Shown: positions 44,021-57,071, numbered from the stretch's first letter. The stretch: 64,000 nucleotides of DNA from Cylicocyclus nassatus (GCA_958299035.1 CATQJL010000112.1:52070463-52134462), one strand, 5' to 3'. Notes: generated from the letters alone by a model not told the origin. Numbers and translations are program-made.

Positions 44021-44412
44021 TACTGTGAGAGAAGTTCTTTTAGTCGAAAGTGCTGTTGTCGGGCTGTCGATCCTGTGGGAGCTGTTACTGATATTACTGT
44101 CGTCATTGTTGGTGTCGTTGATAGTATCAAAAGTCCGCTCTTGTCATTGCTATGTCATTATTGAGGTTGTTGACCTTGAGGAGAAATTGGTGAGGGTCTC
44201 GATCGGAAGGCGTGGCAACAGATGTGAAACGAATGCAATGAAGGATAGTACGAGAATTCCACTGGCTTTCTTTGCATGAGTCGGGTAGCTCTTCGGATAC
44301 TTCAAAGAATTTTTTATACTGTGGGCGCACAACCGAGCTGAATTGTGCAGCTCGTATTAGTTCCTTGTTTAAACGAATCTCATACGCTTTGATTTCGAAT
44401 CCGGAATCTCCG

Positions 44413-44710
44413 TGTAAGGCTCGAAAAATGATTGGTCAGTAGGGCGGAGTATCTTTGCCTCTTCTTATTTTTGTGCTTAACAACGTACGAACCTTAACCT
44501 GTCCAAAATCTTGAGTTCTTTTGAACACTGCACCTCCCTCCTAATAACCTTTTATCACTAAAATAAAAAAGTACATACTATGAGACATTCCAATAACGCA
44601 ACAATTATAGAAAAATTGCAGGATAAGGGAAAGTCAAAAGCCCATACTTAGAGATGGAAAAAGAGGATGTGCAAAAGGAAAGGACAACCTGGCGCCGAAG
44701 TGCCAGGAAA
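44413..44710 (+). repeat. Direct repeat, unit 2
   Basis: This is the partner of 43681-44020, shorter mainly by a deletion near 44530. The 390-bp spacer between the units shows no recognised coding frame. Confidence 0.8.
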
Positions 44711-45782
44711 GGTGGAAAGAAAACAACGGAACGTTCAATGCATAAGTGGCTGCTGACTCATTAGAAAAGGATCCTTATAAAGCATGCTCGAAACAAGTTC
44801 TATTACTTTTTTTGGTCTCTCTTCCATTGCGTCGTGTGTTATTAATCGTCATCAAACCAGTGGCTTTGACATAATTGCCCTTCTAAGGCCTCTGATGGTA
44901 GTTTTTTCCTCTATTACAGTCCAAGCATGATCGTTGTTCATGAAAATAATTGGTTTTCCCCTCGGTTCCACTTGCGCGCATGATCGCACTTTCTAAGTAC
45001 GGTCAAATTCGTTTCGAACGCATTTGAAGTTTCTTTTACATGAAGTTGCTAAGAAGGTAAAGTGATGTAATTCACTTGAATGTAAGCTTTATTTCCATGA
45101 ATACAGTTTGATTAGAGATGACGTCATTTTGATTGCCATGATTAGCATAAATACAAAATTTGTCGCATCATACCTTTTTGATTAACAATCGTCTTTGCAG
45201 CAACATCATTTTATGGAAAAAATAACTGTACTGAAACATGAATCCATGGTCGCTGTCTGAAGTCAACCCTAGAATGGAAATTAGATGCTTTATGCATTTT
45301 TCTTGTGGATGTGAAAAACTACATGTAAGCGATCTTGCTTGCATTACATCGTGCTAGCCTTGCAAATTTTGCTATGCGCAGTTTTTTTTTATCGTAGTGC
45401 TCAATATCTAAATGTGCGTGTTCTACTTGGTGATCCTTTTTGTTTTCAAACTTCAAGGAAACCCGTGACATTGCTTCATGAAAATCAGCTAAGAATCAGA
45501 AAAGGGTCTCTATTTTGTCTTCTTTCTAAGAATTATCCAAGCTGCAAATTAGGTGAGCATTTTTCAAAAAAGCAAGCATACTTGCTTTTTAAAAAATGTC
45601 TTGGTCTTGAAAGGTTCGATACTTACGTTGACAAGGAGTTTTTATTTCTGAGATCTTTTTTTTTATGTTTATATGCAATCTTGGTCGATCTCCATATACA
45701 GGTGGTTTCCAAAGTATGTATACCTTGGTATGATCGTTATTACCTCTTTTTCCTAGAAGTTTTTTGCTTATATATACCATTT
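44711..45782. other. Unassigned AT-rich sequence
   Basis: A long open frame at 45342-45815 has no ATG at its start and runs into the MITE that follows; I do not call it a gene. Confidence 0.45.
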
Positions 45783-46340
45783 TATAGAGCTGTCTTCAAG
45801 TCAGATTTACAGTAAGGAGCGTATACCGATCTCTCCTCATTGCTGTAGGATTACGGTAGGAACTTCGAGAAGGGTCTCAAGCGATTGAAGTCCCCATTTC
45901 GTCTCAGAGAGCAAATAAAACAACGTGAAAACTTCTATATTAGGTTATTTGGAGTCGCTAACACCTAATATAAATTTTGCATTTTACCATTATGCTTTCT
46001 TTATAATTTATGCCAGGTAAACCGCAATAGCTGTCTTAATAATGCTCCCGAAAATTGTGATTATACCATTTGAAAAGCGAAAACTTCTGAAAAGTTGAGT
46101 AATGAAATCAGCGTGCGTAAATTCCCTGATACCCTACTTTTCGGATTTTTTGGGAACTGCAATGAGCTGTAAGCCAAATGTTTCTAGCATTATCTTACAG
46201 TGATGAAGAGAGATCGGTAGTTCGCTTTGCACTGTAAATCTAAGCTGGAGGCAGCTCTACAAAGAGGTACTTGAATTTGGGCAAAAGACTTTTTGGGAAG
46301 AAAGAAGTTTAACAATCAAACGGTGTATGCATATTCCATG
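45783..46340. mobile_element. Tc1/mariner-type MITE, copy lacking its outer ends
   Basis: The subterminal blocks TAGAGCTG...CAGATTTACAGTAAGG at left and CACTGTAAATCTAAGCTGGA at right match the 4199-4914 family, as does ACAATCAAACGGTGT near 46313. The GGGTGTCCC ends are missing or decayed. Confidence 0.7.
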
Positions 46341-46371
46341 CTCTCGACCATCCTTGAATCTTGGCATTTTA

Positions 46372-46390
46372 TCTTATATATAAAGCTGAA

Positions 46391-46425
<35 letters not shown>

Positions 46426-46963
46426 ACGTATGTTCCGAATAGAAAATTCCATTTCTGAACCGATCCGGTCCAAACTTGGCACACATACACTACGGGCCCC
46501 GGCGGGTGTCATAGGCTACTTTTCGTCATCGATCGATATCGATTTTATCGATTTTTTGCATAATTTGAGCTACGGGTCTGGGAGTTGGCACAGTGGGGTA
46601 ATCGAGCATGCTGATTACGAATACAACATTAGTTTTCAAAATCGTGCATTACTTTTATCGATTTTATCGATTTTTTTGCAAAGTTTGAGCTACGGGGCTG
46701 GGATTTGGCACAGGGGGATAATCGAGCATGCTGATCATCCCCACGGGGGTGATCAGCATGCTCGACTGTCCCCCTGTGCCAGATCCCAGCCGCGTAGCTC
46801 AAATTTTGCAAAAAATCGATAAAATCGACATCAATCGATAACGAAAAGTGGACTGTGACACCCGCCGGGGCCCGTAGTGTATGTGTGCCAAGTTTGGTCC
46901 GGATCGGTTGAGAAATGGAATTTTCTATTCGGAACATACGGCGGAGCCGGGTAAGTCAGCTAG
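46372..46963 (+). mobile_element. Nonautonomous Helitron, copy 4
   Basis: It begins TCTTATATATAAAGCTGAAT after A and ends GTAAGTCAGCTAG before T. The CTGTCTGTCTG array follows the 5' end. Interior palindrome arms match copy 1 closely, including GATCATCCCCACGGGGGTGATC near the centre. At 592 bp it is the closest relative of copy 1. Confidence 0.88.
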
Positions 46964-48722
46964 TGTTCAATAATAAGTTCTCAGTAAGTTAGTAAACGTT
47001 TCCTGAATTGTTATCCGTCTATCAGTACAACGATATCAGCAAACAGGTCGAGTTTCGGCAGGGTCGCCCTTTTCAAGACTTGGAAATGACTCAATAAATT
47101 CGACGCTCTAAGGGTAGACATTCCTTTAGCGATACACTTCAAGTGGCTGTCCACCACTCTGACACTTAGTTAGGCCCACTATATGCTAACTCTTGTGATG
47201 GAGTGAGGTTCCCTTTTAGGGTCAGACTCAAGTTCACACAATGACAAGAAGAGGAGAGGCTCACTACTGATAGCCATATTCTCTTCCTTTCTTTCAGTTT
47301 AGGACACATGGACGTGATCCAACAAATTTCTAAGGTTTTTCGGCGTAAACACGGAGTCGTACATTTGGACGGAATGAGAAAATCGTATTCCGTCCAAATG
47401 TATATGTATGTGTATGCATGCTTTTGGGGTTCCCTGTACATAAAGCAGAAAAGCTGCGTGCCTATTTGTCTGTGCACATCTCCCATTGTATTGAAGAAGA
47501 GCGCTGAAGCTCATTTTGATCTGCTGGTCATCAAGATATGGTAAGGACGGTAGGAAGCGAATCCAGTACGAGTTGGAATCAAGAGAAGCGTGACCCACAT
47601 GAGAGATCAATCACTATATTGGCTCCTAGAACGGGGTGGAACCCGGGAGCCAGCTCGTGTAATTATAGAGCATCTCCGCCTACATTTTTTATGAAGGTTT
47701 CCTTTCGTTGGTTCGACTATATTCTGGTTCTAATTCTGCTATATAATTTCTTGCTTGTCGGCAATTTGTTTGTAGATGGGTCAAAGCTAGACATTTGCTT
47801 GCAGATGCTTCTGATTTGGCAAACCGTTCCTGCTATAGAATTTCTAGATATCCATTCTTCTTCAATACAATTTGGATTGAGAAGAAGCCGATCAGAGAAT
47901 GCTATATCTCTCATTAGCCCAGCAAATTTTGAGGAAAACATGCCCTTGTTTATAATTCAGTTAGTTAGGTCCGTGTATTTTTCCTAAGCCTAAAAATTGT
48001 ACTTTGTTGTGCTGCACTTTTGAGTGCACTCTTGTTAATAAATTAATACTTAGCCACTTCAACTTGGCTATCCGTCTACTTTCGTACTTCATCGTTTAAA
48101 GCTAGGGCACCCGACTAGGTGGTTCGACTTTCTTTCGTAACTTTTGCATATGATTTGGACTGATAAATTTTTCCAAAATAAGCTGTCATCGCAAGCTCCA
48201 CACATCTAATTCATTTATAGGTATGGAGATTCTTACGATGACGTTAAGATATAGACTGACAGCCAATTCGATGAAAACTTTTTGACTTCTACTCAAAAAG
48301 CAAATGTATGGACTTAGTTTCGTTGACAACAAACTATTCCTTATCCATTAGAATGGATTTTCAGCTATTCAAAATAAATCGAATATCTATGGCTCAAGAG
48401 ACCTGTAAAATTTAGTTTTCATTACCTCCTAAGTCAGCAGGTAGTTTTTGTCAAATCTTCATATTGCCTGTTATCTTGGCAAAACAGTTCCTCAAAGAGT
48501 TTTGTAATTTTCAGTAATCTAGCCTGAGGACATAAAAAAACTGTTAAGAATCTACGAACTAACCTGGAGTACATCCGCAAAGTTGTAAGCTTGCTGGTTC
48601 TGTGTGCATCTGCGACTACGATCATGCCTTTGGGTAGCAATGTGATCTCCTGAGCATGGAGTGGAGATTATCGAAAGAGCTATGAAATTATTCTGTGATC
48701 GATATTATTCATCCTAATAGTA
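46964..48722. other. Mostly unassigned; one perfect hairpin
   Basis: A hairpin with arms CATTTGGACGGAATGAG...ATTCCGTCCAAATG lies at 47362-47401. The segment 47605-47700 (CGGGGTGGAAC...CATCTCCGCCTACATTTTTT) recalls 49510-49560 inside the Mutator-like foldback and may be a shared repeat. The frame over 47538-47987 overlaps this repeat and is not called. Confidence 0.45.
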
Positions 48723-48724
48723 TA

Positions 48725-51052
48725 CAGAGTGTCCCAAAAAAATGTGAACATTGTTTGGTTGTTAATAACTCCCTTGCTTTCACGTCTTTCGCCGAGTTTG
48801 AGGCACAGATGCGATAGGTGGAGAAATTTCTCTGACCCCCTTCACTTTAGGGTCGGCATCTGGCTGACCCCTTTCACCTGAGGTTGAGACTAATCAAGGC
48901 AAACAGCTATTACAACGGCACTTTTGTTTGGAAAGGAAACGCCAGCTGCTCTTCTCCTCAGACATCAAGACTGCAAGAGAGTATCGAATCAACAACGTTT
49001 CGTAAAAAAACGCATGCTTGAGACCTTCTGCGCGCTCAAAGGGCGTTGATAACGAAACGTAATCAAAAAGTAAAAGGTGATTTTTTGAATAATTAACATT
49101 GTATCAATGAATACATACTTTGCAAAAAAAAGTTGAGCAAGAGTAAAAAAATCTGAACCGACTAGCGATGGATGCATGTTTACTGACAAAAAATCATACC
49201 ATATCTCTTTCCAGTAAAGAGAATAATAACAAACAAAACAACAGCCAGATTACTCGTTTTTCATGCTTTCGATTCAAATATAAAAGTTCGAAAAAGACCT
49301 TCTTGGTTGGAAAATATAATTGTCCAAAATTGGCTGATATTGTACCTAGATAAAACTGCTCGTATCTCGCTTCGCAGAGAATCTACGAAAAAAGAGACGG
49401 TCTACATCGATTCCTCGCGTTCTTAGCTATCGAATGGTATATAAGGTGTTGGTGCACAAAGCTTTTCCAGTCCAAAAAAGTCTTGCTCCGGCAACCCATA
49501 GAAAGCCGGAGCGGGGTGGAGCAAGTTACTATAGAATATCTCCACCTCATTTTTAAGAAACCACAAGTTTTTTCACCCGACAACCTGTACACCATTAGAA
49601 AGCCCACAAAAAAAGGATTCGACGTAAACCGTCTCTTTTTCTCTAGCTCCCCTCTACTTAGAGTTACACGGGATTTTAGCCAAAAAAATGTGTGTTTTTG
49701 TCGAGAAATTTCTGCGTGAAGAATGGATAAAGGTGCCTGATTTTCTAACTGCATCACAGAGCAAGACCTTGCCAGTAAACGCAGACCGTCTCTTTTTTTC
49801 TTTGTTCTTTCTTTCAAAAATAAATTACAAAATAATTACGCAAAATTAGCTGGTGAGTAGGCGTATAAAATCACTCGTATCTCGCTCTACAGAGAAGCTA
49901 TTAAAAAAGAGACGGTCTACGTCGATTCTCCATAATCTCAGCTTTCGAACGCTGTGAAGCATGTTAGGGCTTTTCTGCCTACAGTCTATATACCATTCGA
50001 AAGCTCAGAAAAAGGGGACTCGACGTAGACCGTCGAATTCTTTCTAGCTGAGAGATACACTGCATTTTACCTGAAATCATGTTGATTTTCAACAGCAAAT
50101 TCTGCCAAACGAAGACCTAATCTGCTGGTTATCTATCTGCGTTACAGAGCAAGTCTTCATTAGCAGATGTAGACCGTCGACTTTCTCGTAGCATTCTTTT
50201 GGAGAGCAGAAAGTGAGGACACAAAATTAGTTGACACATGAAGTACATAAAATCTCTCATATCTCGCGGAACAAAAGACCTAGGAAAAAGCCGACGGTCT
50301 ATGTCGATTCTATATGACCTCAGTTTTCGAATGGTATGTAACTTGTTGGGACATTTTGCTCTCAGGGCTCACTTACCCCCTTCACCTTACAAGGATTGGA
50401 GTAGCAGAGACCCTCTTCACCTGGAGAGGGCCCGGCTCCCCCTATCGCACCTATGGTTTGAGGCACCATTCTATAGAGCGAGGTTTAGCTTAGATTCACG
50501 TATAGAGCGAATTGTCGTTCGCTCTTCATTACTGTAGGATTACGGTAGGGACTTGAACAGGGATTTTAGGCCATTGGAGGCCATATTCTCCTCGGAAGAA
50601 AACCAAAAGCCAAAAACTCTTATACTATGGTAACGGAAGCCGCTGAGTTCGAATAAATTTCCACTTTACTGGGATGCTTCTTTCCAAGTTATCCCAGCTG
50701 AACCGTAATAATGAATTTCCAGCATTTGTCAAAAATGTGTCTACACCGTCAAAAAAGCTAGAAACAGTGTTAAAAAGTTGTGTAGTGGAATCAGCGTGCG
50801 CGAAAACCCTAGTACACGATTTTTCAGATTTTTTTTGAAAAAAATTTTGTCAGATGACATACTTTATAATAGATTCACATGGTAGAAGTTCTTACAGTAA
50901 TCCTACAGTCGAACGGCGATCGGTGGTTTGCTCCATACCACAAATCTAAGTTGAACCTCGCTCTACAGAATGGTGCTCAAGCTCGGCGAAAGACATGAAA
51001 GCAAGAGAGTTATTAACAATCAAACATTGTCACATTCTTTTGGGACACCCTG
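48725..51052. mobile_element. Tc1/mariner-type MITE carrying a nested foldback
   Basis: CAGAGTGTCCCAAAAAAATG follows TA (48723-48724). On the minus strand CAGGGTGTCCCAAAAG ends before TA (51053-51054). The two halves, 48725-48806 and 50456-51052, join to give a copy colinear with 4199-4914. The insertion between them duplicated GTTTGAGGCAC. Confidence 0.88.
48805..50455. mobile_element. Mutator-like foldback element, copy 2, nested
   Basis: The ends AGATGCGATAGGTGGAG and CTCCCCCTATCGCACCTATG are inverted and match those of 2313-4035. Host sequence GTTTGAGGCAC is present at 48796-48806 and again at 50456-50466, giving a 9-11-bp duplication. Inside are three repeats of a GAGACGGTCTAC(A/G)TCGATTC-type unit (49390, 49910, 50293) with inverted counterparts (49618, 50018, 50168), about 400-520 bp apart. 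CTTCACTT/CTTCACCT words lie near both ends. Confidence 0.82.
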
Positions 51053-51054
51053 TA

Positions 51055-52984
51055 TATGGTCACAAAAGGATTGATTTCTATTCCTAGTGGCTCTCTAATA
51101 ATGCTAAAGGAAATTATTTGAAAAATGAAAGATGACGTCAGCCCTTGACTTAAGTGCTTGGACAGCGACATTAGAGGCTCTTTCTATTTTTTTCATGCAA
51201 TTAAATGCACTAAAGTGAATTTAACCTTTCACGATTACACGTGACGCGTAATGAGGTGCGAATGAATTGAGGTTTGTCTAGCAACAACCTAAGCCTTTTA
51301 ACTAAGTCTTGTGCTCTTTAATTCTCATATTTAACGCTCTTGAAAAATTTATCGTATGATCCTTTTTGAACAGAATAAAAGGTATTTTGACACTAATCTA
51401 ACTTCCGATTGTTTTTTGGACGAGCAAGGCATTCGTCTTCGAAGATGTTTCGGGCAAATTCTTCTCTTCATTTACAGCATTTTGGAAATCATGAATGTTT
51501 TTTCTATTAACTGTAAAAACTATTTTACCTCTAGTTTGACTTGTTTCACACCTAAATCTTCCATGCAAAGGCTTTCTTTCTGAGCGTTTTTTAGTGCAGT
51601 AAATGAGCTTTACTTTCAACTCACATAAAAGGCTAGCCTTTATTCATTCCAAAAGTGTTTGGGGAAATTGTAGCAAATGATTGTTGATAATATTTTGTCT
51701 CAGCAGCTTTCCAAAACGAATGACGATGATAAAACTAAAAAAAATGAAAACAATGAAAACAATGAATACACATGCAGCAAGCATATTGTAGGGTTCTTTC
51801 AGTTTTAATTCAAATTTTCATTACAGAACGAATCCTCCACCTTCCTTTATTTTTTATAATTTACGGTTGAAACTTTCAGCACATCCGCGCTGGTTGTAAA
51901 AATTCTGTAAAGACAGAAGTTATTGTATGAATCGCCTTAGCTTATGAACAAAACTTAAATTTCAAACTTCATATTATCAGCTATTACTATTAGGTTTATT
52001 CGGTATTGGAATTTGATCACTCTCCAAATTTAGCAAGGCAAGACACGTTCAAGAATTAAAAAGTTCATCGAAAGGCTCAAATTTGTACCTTTAGAGAGGG
52101 ACCAATTTCCTAAATTCGATAAAATTCAGTAAACATTCAGTTGTCTTCGCTACCAAAGGGAAGAAGGAGCTCACTGAGCCCTTATCCATAGAATTTGTGT
52201 TTAAAACATGAGTATGCAAGCTGTCAATGAGCATTCTTTATTGCCTTTTAAGAAGAGTAAAATTCATATCTAATTTTTACCGCCCTTTTGAGAATTGCTA
52301 TAAGTAGGCTGATAGATCTCGTTAAGATTTAAACAATTATGAATGCAGTAAATACTGAAAAAACGGTTACTCCATAGCTAAACATCTAATTCATGCGACA
52401 ATCATGGTAGAGGCTGTTTTTTGGTTGTTTGGCAACTTTAACATCGTTTTTCCCATTTTTTTTCTAGCGGTATTAGCACCAACAAATACTATAGAATGGA
52501 TTCTTTAGCTTTCAAACGTGTTCAAAATTTTCGAGCTAAAGATACATACATATTGTCTAAAGAAGTCTAATTTCTCGGTCTAGCAGGCTAATTTTTGATG
52601 TTTTATGCACTCTTACTAACCAATTACCTCTTTTTCTTTTGAGCTCAATTTTACGAAGGTAAAGCAATCATTGATAATAAAAGGTTTGATAGTTTGGTTT
52701 CCTGCTCGCTCAAGCAAATTATATCAGCACTACAGATTTTATAGATATGTTTTTTTTTGGAAATTTTTGCGAAGATCTTCTTTTCTCTAGCAGTAAGATT
52801 CTAACTGCTGGAGAGTGTTGTTATGCATCTGTGGCAAACAACTTGAGAAGTATTTCCTCTTTCGATTTCATATTCATTTTATGGAATTTTCCTCGCATTC
52901 TTATCGGAAACTGTTATTTGCAATATGCAGATATAACCATCACGAAAACACCACTAAAGACAAAAATCATGTTTTACAGTATGC
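51055..52984. other. Unassigned AT-rich sequence
   Basis: No bounded repeat or supported gene is seen. Confidence 0.5.
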
Positions 52985-53380
52985 CTATCATTGAATTTTT
53001 GCAAATTGATACGCGTATTGCACACCATGCGCGCTATTTGACGACTTATAAGAAAACTTGCACATTTCCAGTGATTACCCTTGTTTCGTCTTCATTTTTG
53101 ATTTGATTTATGTTTTAGCTAATGGGACACATTTCCACACTTTGTTACTCTAGAAGAAGTCTTACTGATTAGTTACTAGTGAGGATGTCGTCGGTTGCAG
53201 CGCAAAGTGTGCAAACTCAGTCATTAAGCTACAAATGACTCTACGATAATATCTGCATCAAATCGATCACGCTCCAAATTCGGTTGAAGTTTTCAAATAC
53301 AATGTATGTTGCTCCACGAGAAGCTATGGCCAAATTTTGCGAATTCCTCGAAAACTATCACATTTTTATTGACATAAGTG
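52985..53380 (+). repeat. Old dispersed repeat, copy 3
   Basis: GATACGCGTATTGCACACC...TTTGACGACTT matches 10830-10870. GAGTTACTAG-like and GTCGTCGGTTGC words match 37190-37220. AAGCTACAAATGAC and AAGCTATGGCCAAATTTTGC recall 19900-20010. This is the longest copy of the family in the window. Confidence 0.5.
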
Positions 53381-54736
53381 TGTCGTTCTCTTGTGCAAGA
53401 AAACGGCAACTCAATCCAGTCTTCAATTAAAATTATTATTCATCTTCTAGGTTCAGATTCAAGGAGAATTTCGCGTTGTTTTAGGCTGGCCAAAAAGTCT
53501 GTTCACATTGTTTCCGAAAAACCATACGTTTTTGCGTCCAGATGGGATTCCATTTTCTGTTGAAGGAAGAATCATGCGCCCTATAGCAGTACATTTGATG
53601 TGAGGTAATTTGAGAAAATGCGAAATTAATAAGCAAATGAGAATTTACTGTCTAGAGGTAGAGGCGAAACAGGTGTTTCAACATTTATTTACTTGATTTT
53701 GTCATTTTCAAGTAGATTTACGAAAATGTTAAAAGTTTCATTTGAAAACGGAAATTATGCTCATCACACTATTAGCTGTAAATTATTATGAGAAATCATG
53801 ATGTCCAATATATAAAGAACCAACGCCAATTCAAAAAACATCAGATAGCGGGAGGCCGCGGCGGGTCCCGAAGCGGACGTTCCTGCAATCTAGCACCTTT
53901 AGATAACTGGTTCACGAGTAAGTTAAAAGAGAAGGAAGAGAATTAGCAAAATTGCATTTTCCGCAGAGGCACTGGAAAAACTGAGAGGTCGCGTGTCGAG
54001 GCACAGATGGGTGTGAATATTTCGTTACAAAGTAAATATTCGTTATGTTCAACTACATTGTTTTGAATTTCACCAAATTTTACGAAATTGATTTTCTGCC
54101 AACCTTGAGTGATTTTCTTCACATGCTTCTTTCTCAAACTAATCCACATAAAGGTACTGCGATAAAGCTTTTGTTTTCTGTTTTCAGACTTCCATGTATG
54201 CTAGAAGTTGAAATTTTTCTAAAAAAGATGGAAACGAACTTTTAAATCAACCTTTCCTTACCCATCGCATTCTAACCTTCCTTTATCAAAAATACTCGAA
54301 TTAATTATGCTCCTCCCATTTTTCTCTCGTCTCCCACGTGCATTTATTTGCTGGTTCCCCATCACTTACTCAGTCCATTCGTTTTGCTCCTCGTAATGGT
54401 AAATACTGATATTGAGTAAGTTCCTGTGTGTGTGAAAATCAATAGCTCTTGACGGGTGTTTTTCGAAAGCCTCTTCAACAGCCTATACAGATGCTGAAAT
54501 TAATTCACCGCCCTTTTTATAGATATAATTGCACTTTCAGCCATAAAGGGTTCTTCATTTAACTATTTGTTTCGCGCTTTTTCAATAACTGCTTATGCTT
54601 TTAGGCTAGTTAGCAGCTCACAAGCTATTTTGATGACTTGACTTTCGTTTTGTATAAGTTGCATTCGCTCTATTCAAATGGTTTAGGTGTTTCATGCACA
54701 TTCATGTCATATAGAATATTATGTTGGCCAATAAAT
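53381..54736. other. Unassigned AT-rich sequence
   Basis: A small GC-rich patch at 53846-53890 stands out from its surroundings. Nothing else is seen. Confidence 0.5.
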
Positions 54737-54738
54737 TA

Positions 54739-55227
54739 TTAGGTTGTCCCATTAGTCTTTTCATATCTGATTTTGCACCAGCATAAATCTGCTCCTCCAT
54801 AGATTTCTAATGGTGCGGAGCATCATTCGAAAGATTAAAGCAAGCTCTACAATAGGGCTTTCAAAGTTTCGTACCAGGCTTGATCCGTGTCGAGTTACAA
54901 GACAAAATGGAAAAAATATCCAAAATCCCGAAGAACGAAAATAATCGTATCTCAGTTCAAAAACATTTTGCGAAGTTCCTACTTGCTCACGCATACAATC
55001 TCTCCATCAGATATTTATATATACGCTTGCTTCTTTTTTCTGATGGGAGAAAAAATAATGCGCTCAATTTTTAAACTTTGCCTGGAACGGGTCAATGCTC
55101 CTCACAATTATATGGTTACATAGCTTATTCACTTAAGAATACTAATTTGCACCCTTCTAGATACCTTAGTTTTTGAGAAATATCAGCTTGAAGGTACGAA
55201 TATGAAAAGGCTTATGGAACAACCTAA
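54739..55227. mobile_element. Mariner-type MITE
   Basis: TTAGGTTGTCCCATTAGTCT follows TA (54737-54738). On the minus strand TTAGGTTGTTCCATAAGCCT ends before TA (55228-55229). The ends stay similar through CTTTTCATAT. 489 bp, no transposase. Confidence 0.9.
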
Positions 55228-55827
55228 TAATTTTGACATGCAATTTCGAAGCTTTATAACAGTTCAAGTAATGGTAATTAATTATGATTATTTGTAAGTG
55301 GGTAGCTTCAAGCCTTCTATATCATTTGCTTATTGCTTGCATTTTTCTATCGTGAACTAAAGAAAGTTATTTCTATAGCTAAACTTCTCAAGAATCATTA
55401 TTTTGTTTCAAATTTCCGTTCTCGAACTGTAGTAAGTGCACAGATGAGCGTTAGTTCTTGGATACATATAAGGTTTGGCTATATGGCGAATAGCAAGATT
55501 GTGATCTGTTTTCTGGGAATTTCTACAGCCAAAATTGAGAAATTTTCTAGCCATTTGCGCGCGGACGTCAATTTAAAATAGTTTAGATCTCTTGAATTGT
55601 GCCCATCGATGGCCAAGCAAATGGTTGGAAATACCGAAATCGTATGTGTATGTAGCATTCGTGCCCTTTATATCTGCTTTTTTGGAGCATAATTTTTCGC
55701 AAATCTGGCGAAAAAAGCTGGTCTTTTCACTCTTCTGCATCATTTCGTCATCAAAAAAATTGTTGAGAAAATAGTGTCGACTGTCCGAGTCTCTTTGATT
55801 TACTCTTTCTAATGGTACCATACTATA

Positions 55828-55955
55828 CAATACCGCTCACAGTGTGCAAAGTTTCCGCAACTGTCGCGGAATTCCGGGAAATCAGCGGAAGTTTGCGACA
55901 TTCACGGAATTCCGCTACATTCACTGAAATTTTGCACATTCTGTGAGCGGTATTG
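55828..55955. mobile_element. Small palindromic MITE, TA target
   Basis: CAATACCGCTCACAG at left and CTGTGAGCGGTATTG at right, flanked by TA (55826-55827 and 55956-55957). Arms of about 35 bp continue TGCAAAGTTTC / GAAATTTTGCA, and the 128 bp also holds several CGGAATTCCG-like words. One end of a relative lies at 32359. Confidence 0.9.
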
Positions 55956-55957
55956 TA

Positions 55958-56815
55958 TATATCATCCGTGACGTTTCTAAAAATCTCTAGAAGGACCAAA
56001 AATATTTTATTGTTAACTTAAACGAACATTTCGTAGATGTTCATACTCAAAAGCTCAGCGGACAACAGTTACAAAATCCAACAATTGCATCTTTGGTCAT
56101 CAATATGTGTCTACAATATGATGATCAATTTAGAGGTCCGTATGGGTACTGGAAGGAGACCCGATTTTTGAGATGATTGAAAATTTTATTTTTAGCTCTA
56201 AATTTCTCCTGAATTACGAGTTAGATGGAACTTAGGTGATGGCACCCTGTTTAGGGAACAAGATTAAAAAAGGGAAGCAATTTACAAAATAATGAAAGAC
56301 AAAAAAAAATTATGCGAACAATGAATTATTTTCATTATTCGTATTATTTTTCATTTTTTCTACAAGCAGTTTACAAAATGCAATTATACAGTTAATGTAA
56401 TTACCAAAGATTCCCATTCAACTCGTAATTCAGGCAAAATTTGATGCCAAAAAAATTGTTGATTTAATGAGAAAAGGTGTTTGGTGGTTTTGGGACAATC
56501 TATTAAAAACTGAAAATGCTATGTACATCTCTATCGAATTTGGTTGTCGCTTTCATGAAAATTGAGACGAACTATTTTTTATTTTGTCTCAGCTCAAATT
56601 GCATGCTAAGCAAGAAATTTCTCTCTTCTACATCAAAAAAATTGTTGCAAGTGAGCCGAATTCATTACGAGAAATTTCTCGACTGTTTAGACTACATATT
56701 ACTCCGTAAGATTACTCTTATTAGTTGCTATGAATCAATCATAATTTACTGGCTTGTTTTTGTTTGTTGTTTACCAATCGTGAAATCTGTCGAATATAAC
56801 TCAATTTTGTTCTAG
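55958..56815. other. Unassigned AT-rich sequence
   Basis: No bounded repeat is seen. An open segment near 56516-56815 lacks clear splice limits. Confidence 0.45.
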
Positions 56816-57001
56816 CCAGAAAAGCAACTTGAGATCGACTTGCATACTGAGTTAGGACTCAAGTATTTGTTCGTGCTTCTAGAGCTTCTACTCTCATCCT
56901 TTTCTACATCTTACTCGGCAAAACAGAAATCTGACTATAAAATTCTCGCTCTTAGCCACGCAACAGGTTCCTTTGAAAACTATGGAATAGACCCGCAATA
57001 C
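56816..57001 (+). CDS. Candidate internal exon, 62 codons
   Basis: The acceptor TTTTGTTCTAG ends at 56815 and the donor GTAAGT begins at 57002. Between them 186 bp are open in one frame with phase 0 at both sides. The translation starts PEKQLEIDLHTELGLKYLFV, continues through a leucine-rich hydrophobic part and ends TGSFENYGIDPQY. I recognise no domain. The good splice signals and multiple-of-three length favour a real exon, but such windows also arise by chance in AT-rich DNA. Confidence 0.35.
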
Positions 57002-57071
57002 GTAAGTCTAGTATTTCTTTCAAAATTCAGTATTTTCTCCCAATTCTTGCACATTTGGAACTTGTAGATTT

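Noticed and set aside
45339..45815. 158-codon open frame starting MHYIVLALQ
   Set aside because: The first codon is TTG, there is no ATG at the start, and the end runs into a MITE copy.
47538..47987. 149-codon plus-strand frame with a hydrophobic segment
   Set aside because: Its first third overlaps a repeat shared with 49510-49560 and no domain or splice context supports it.
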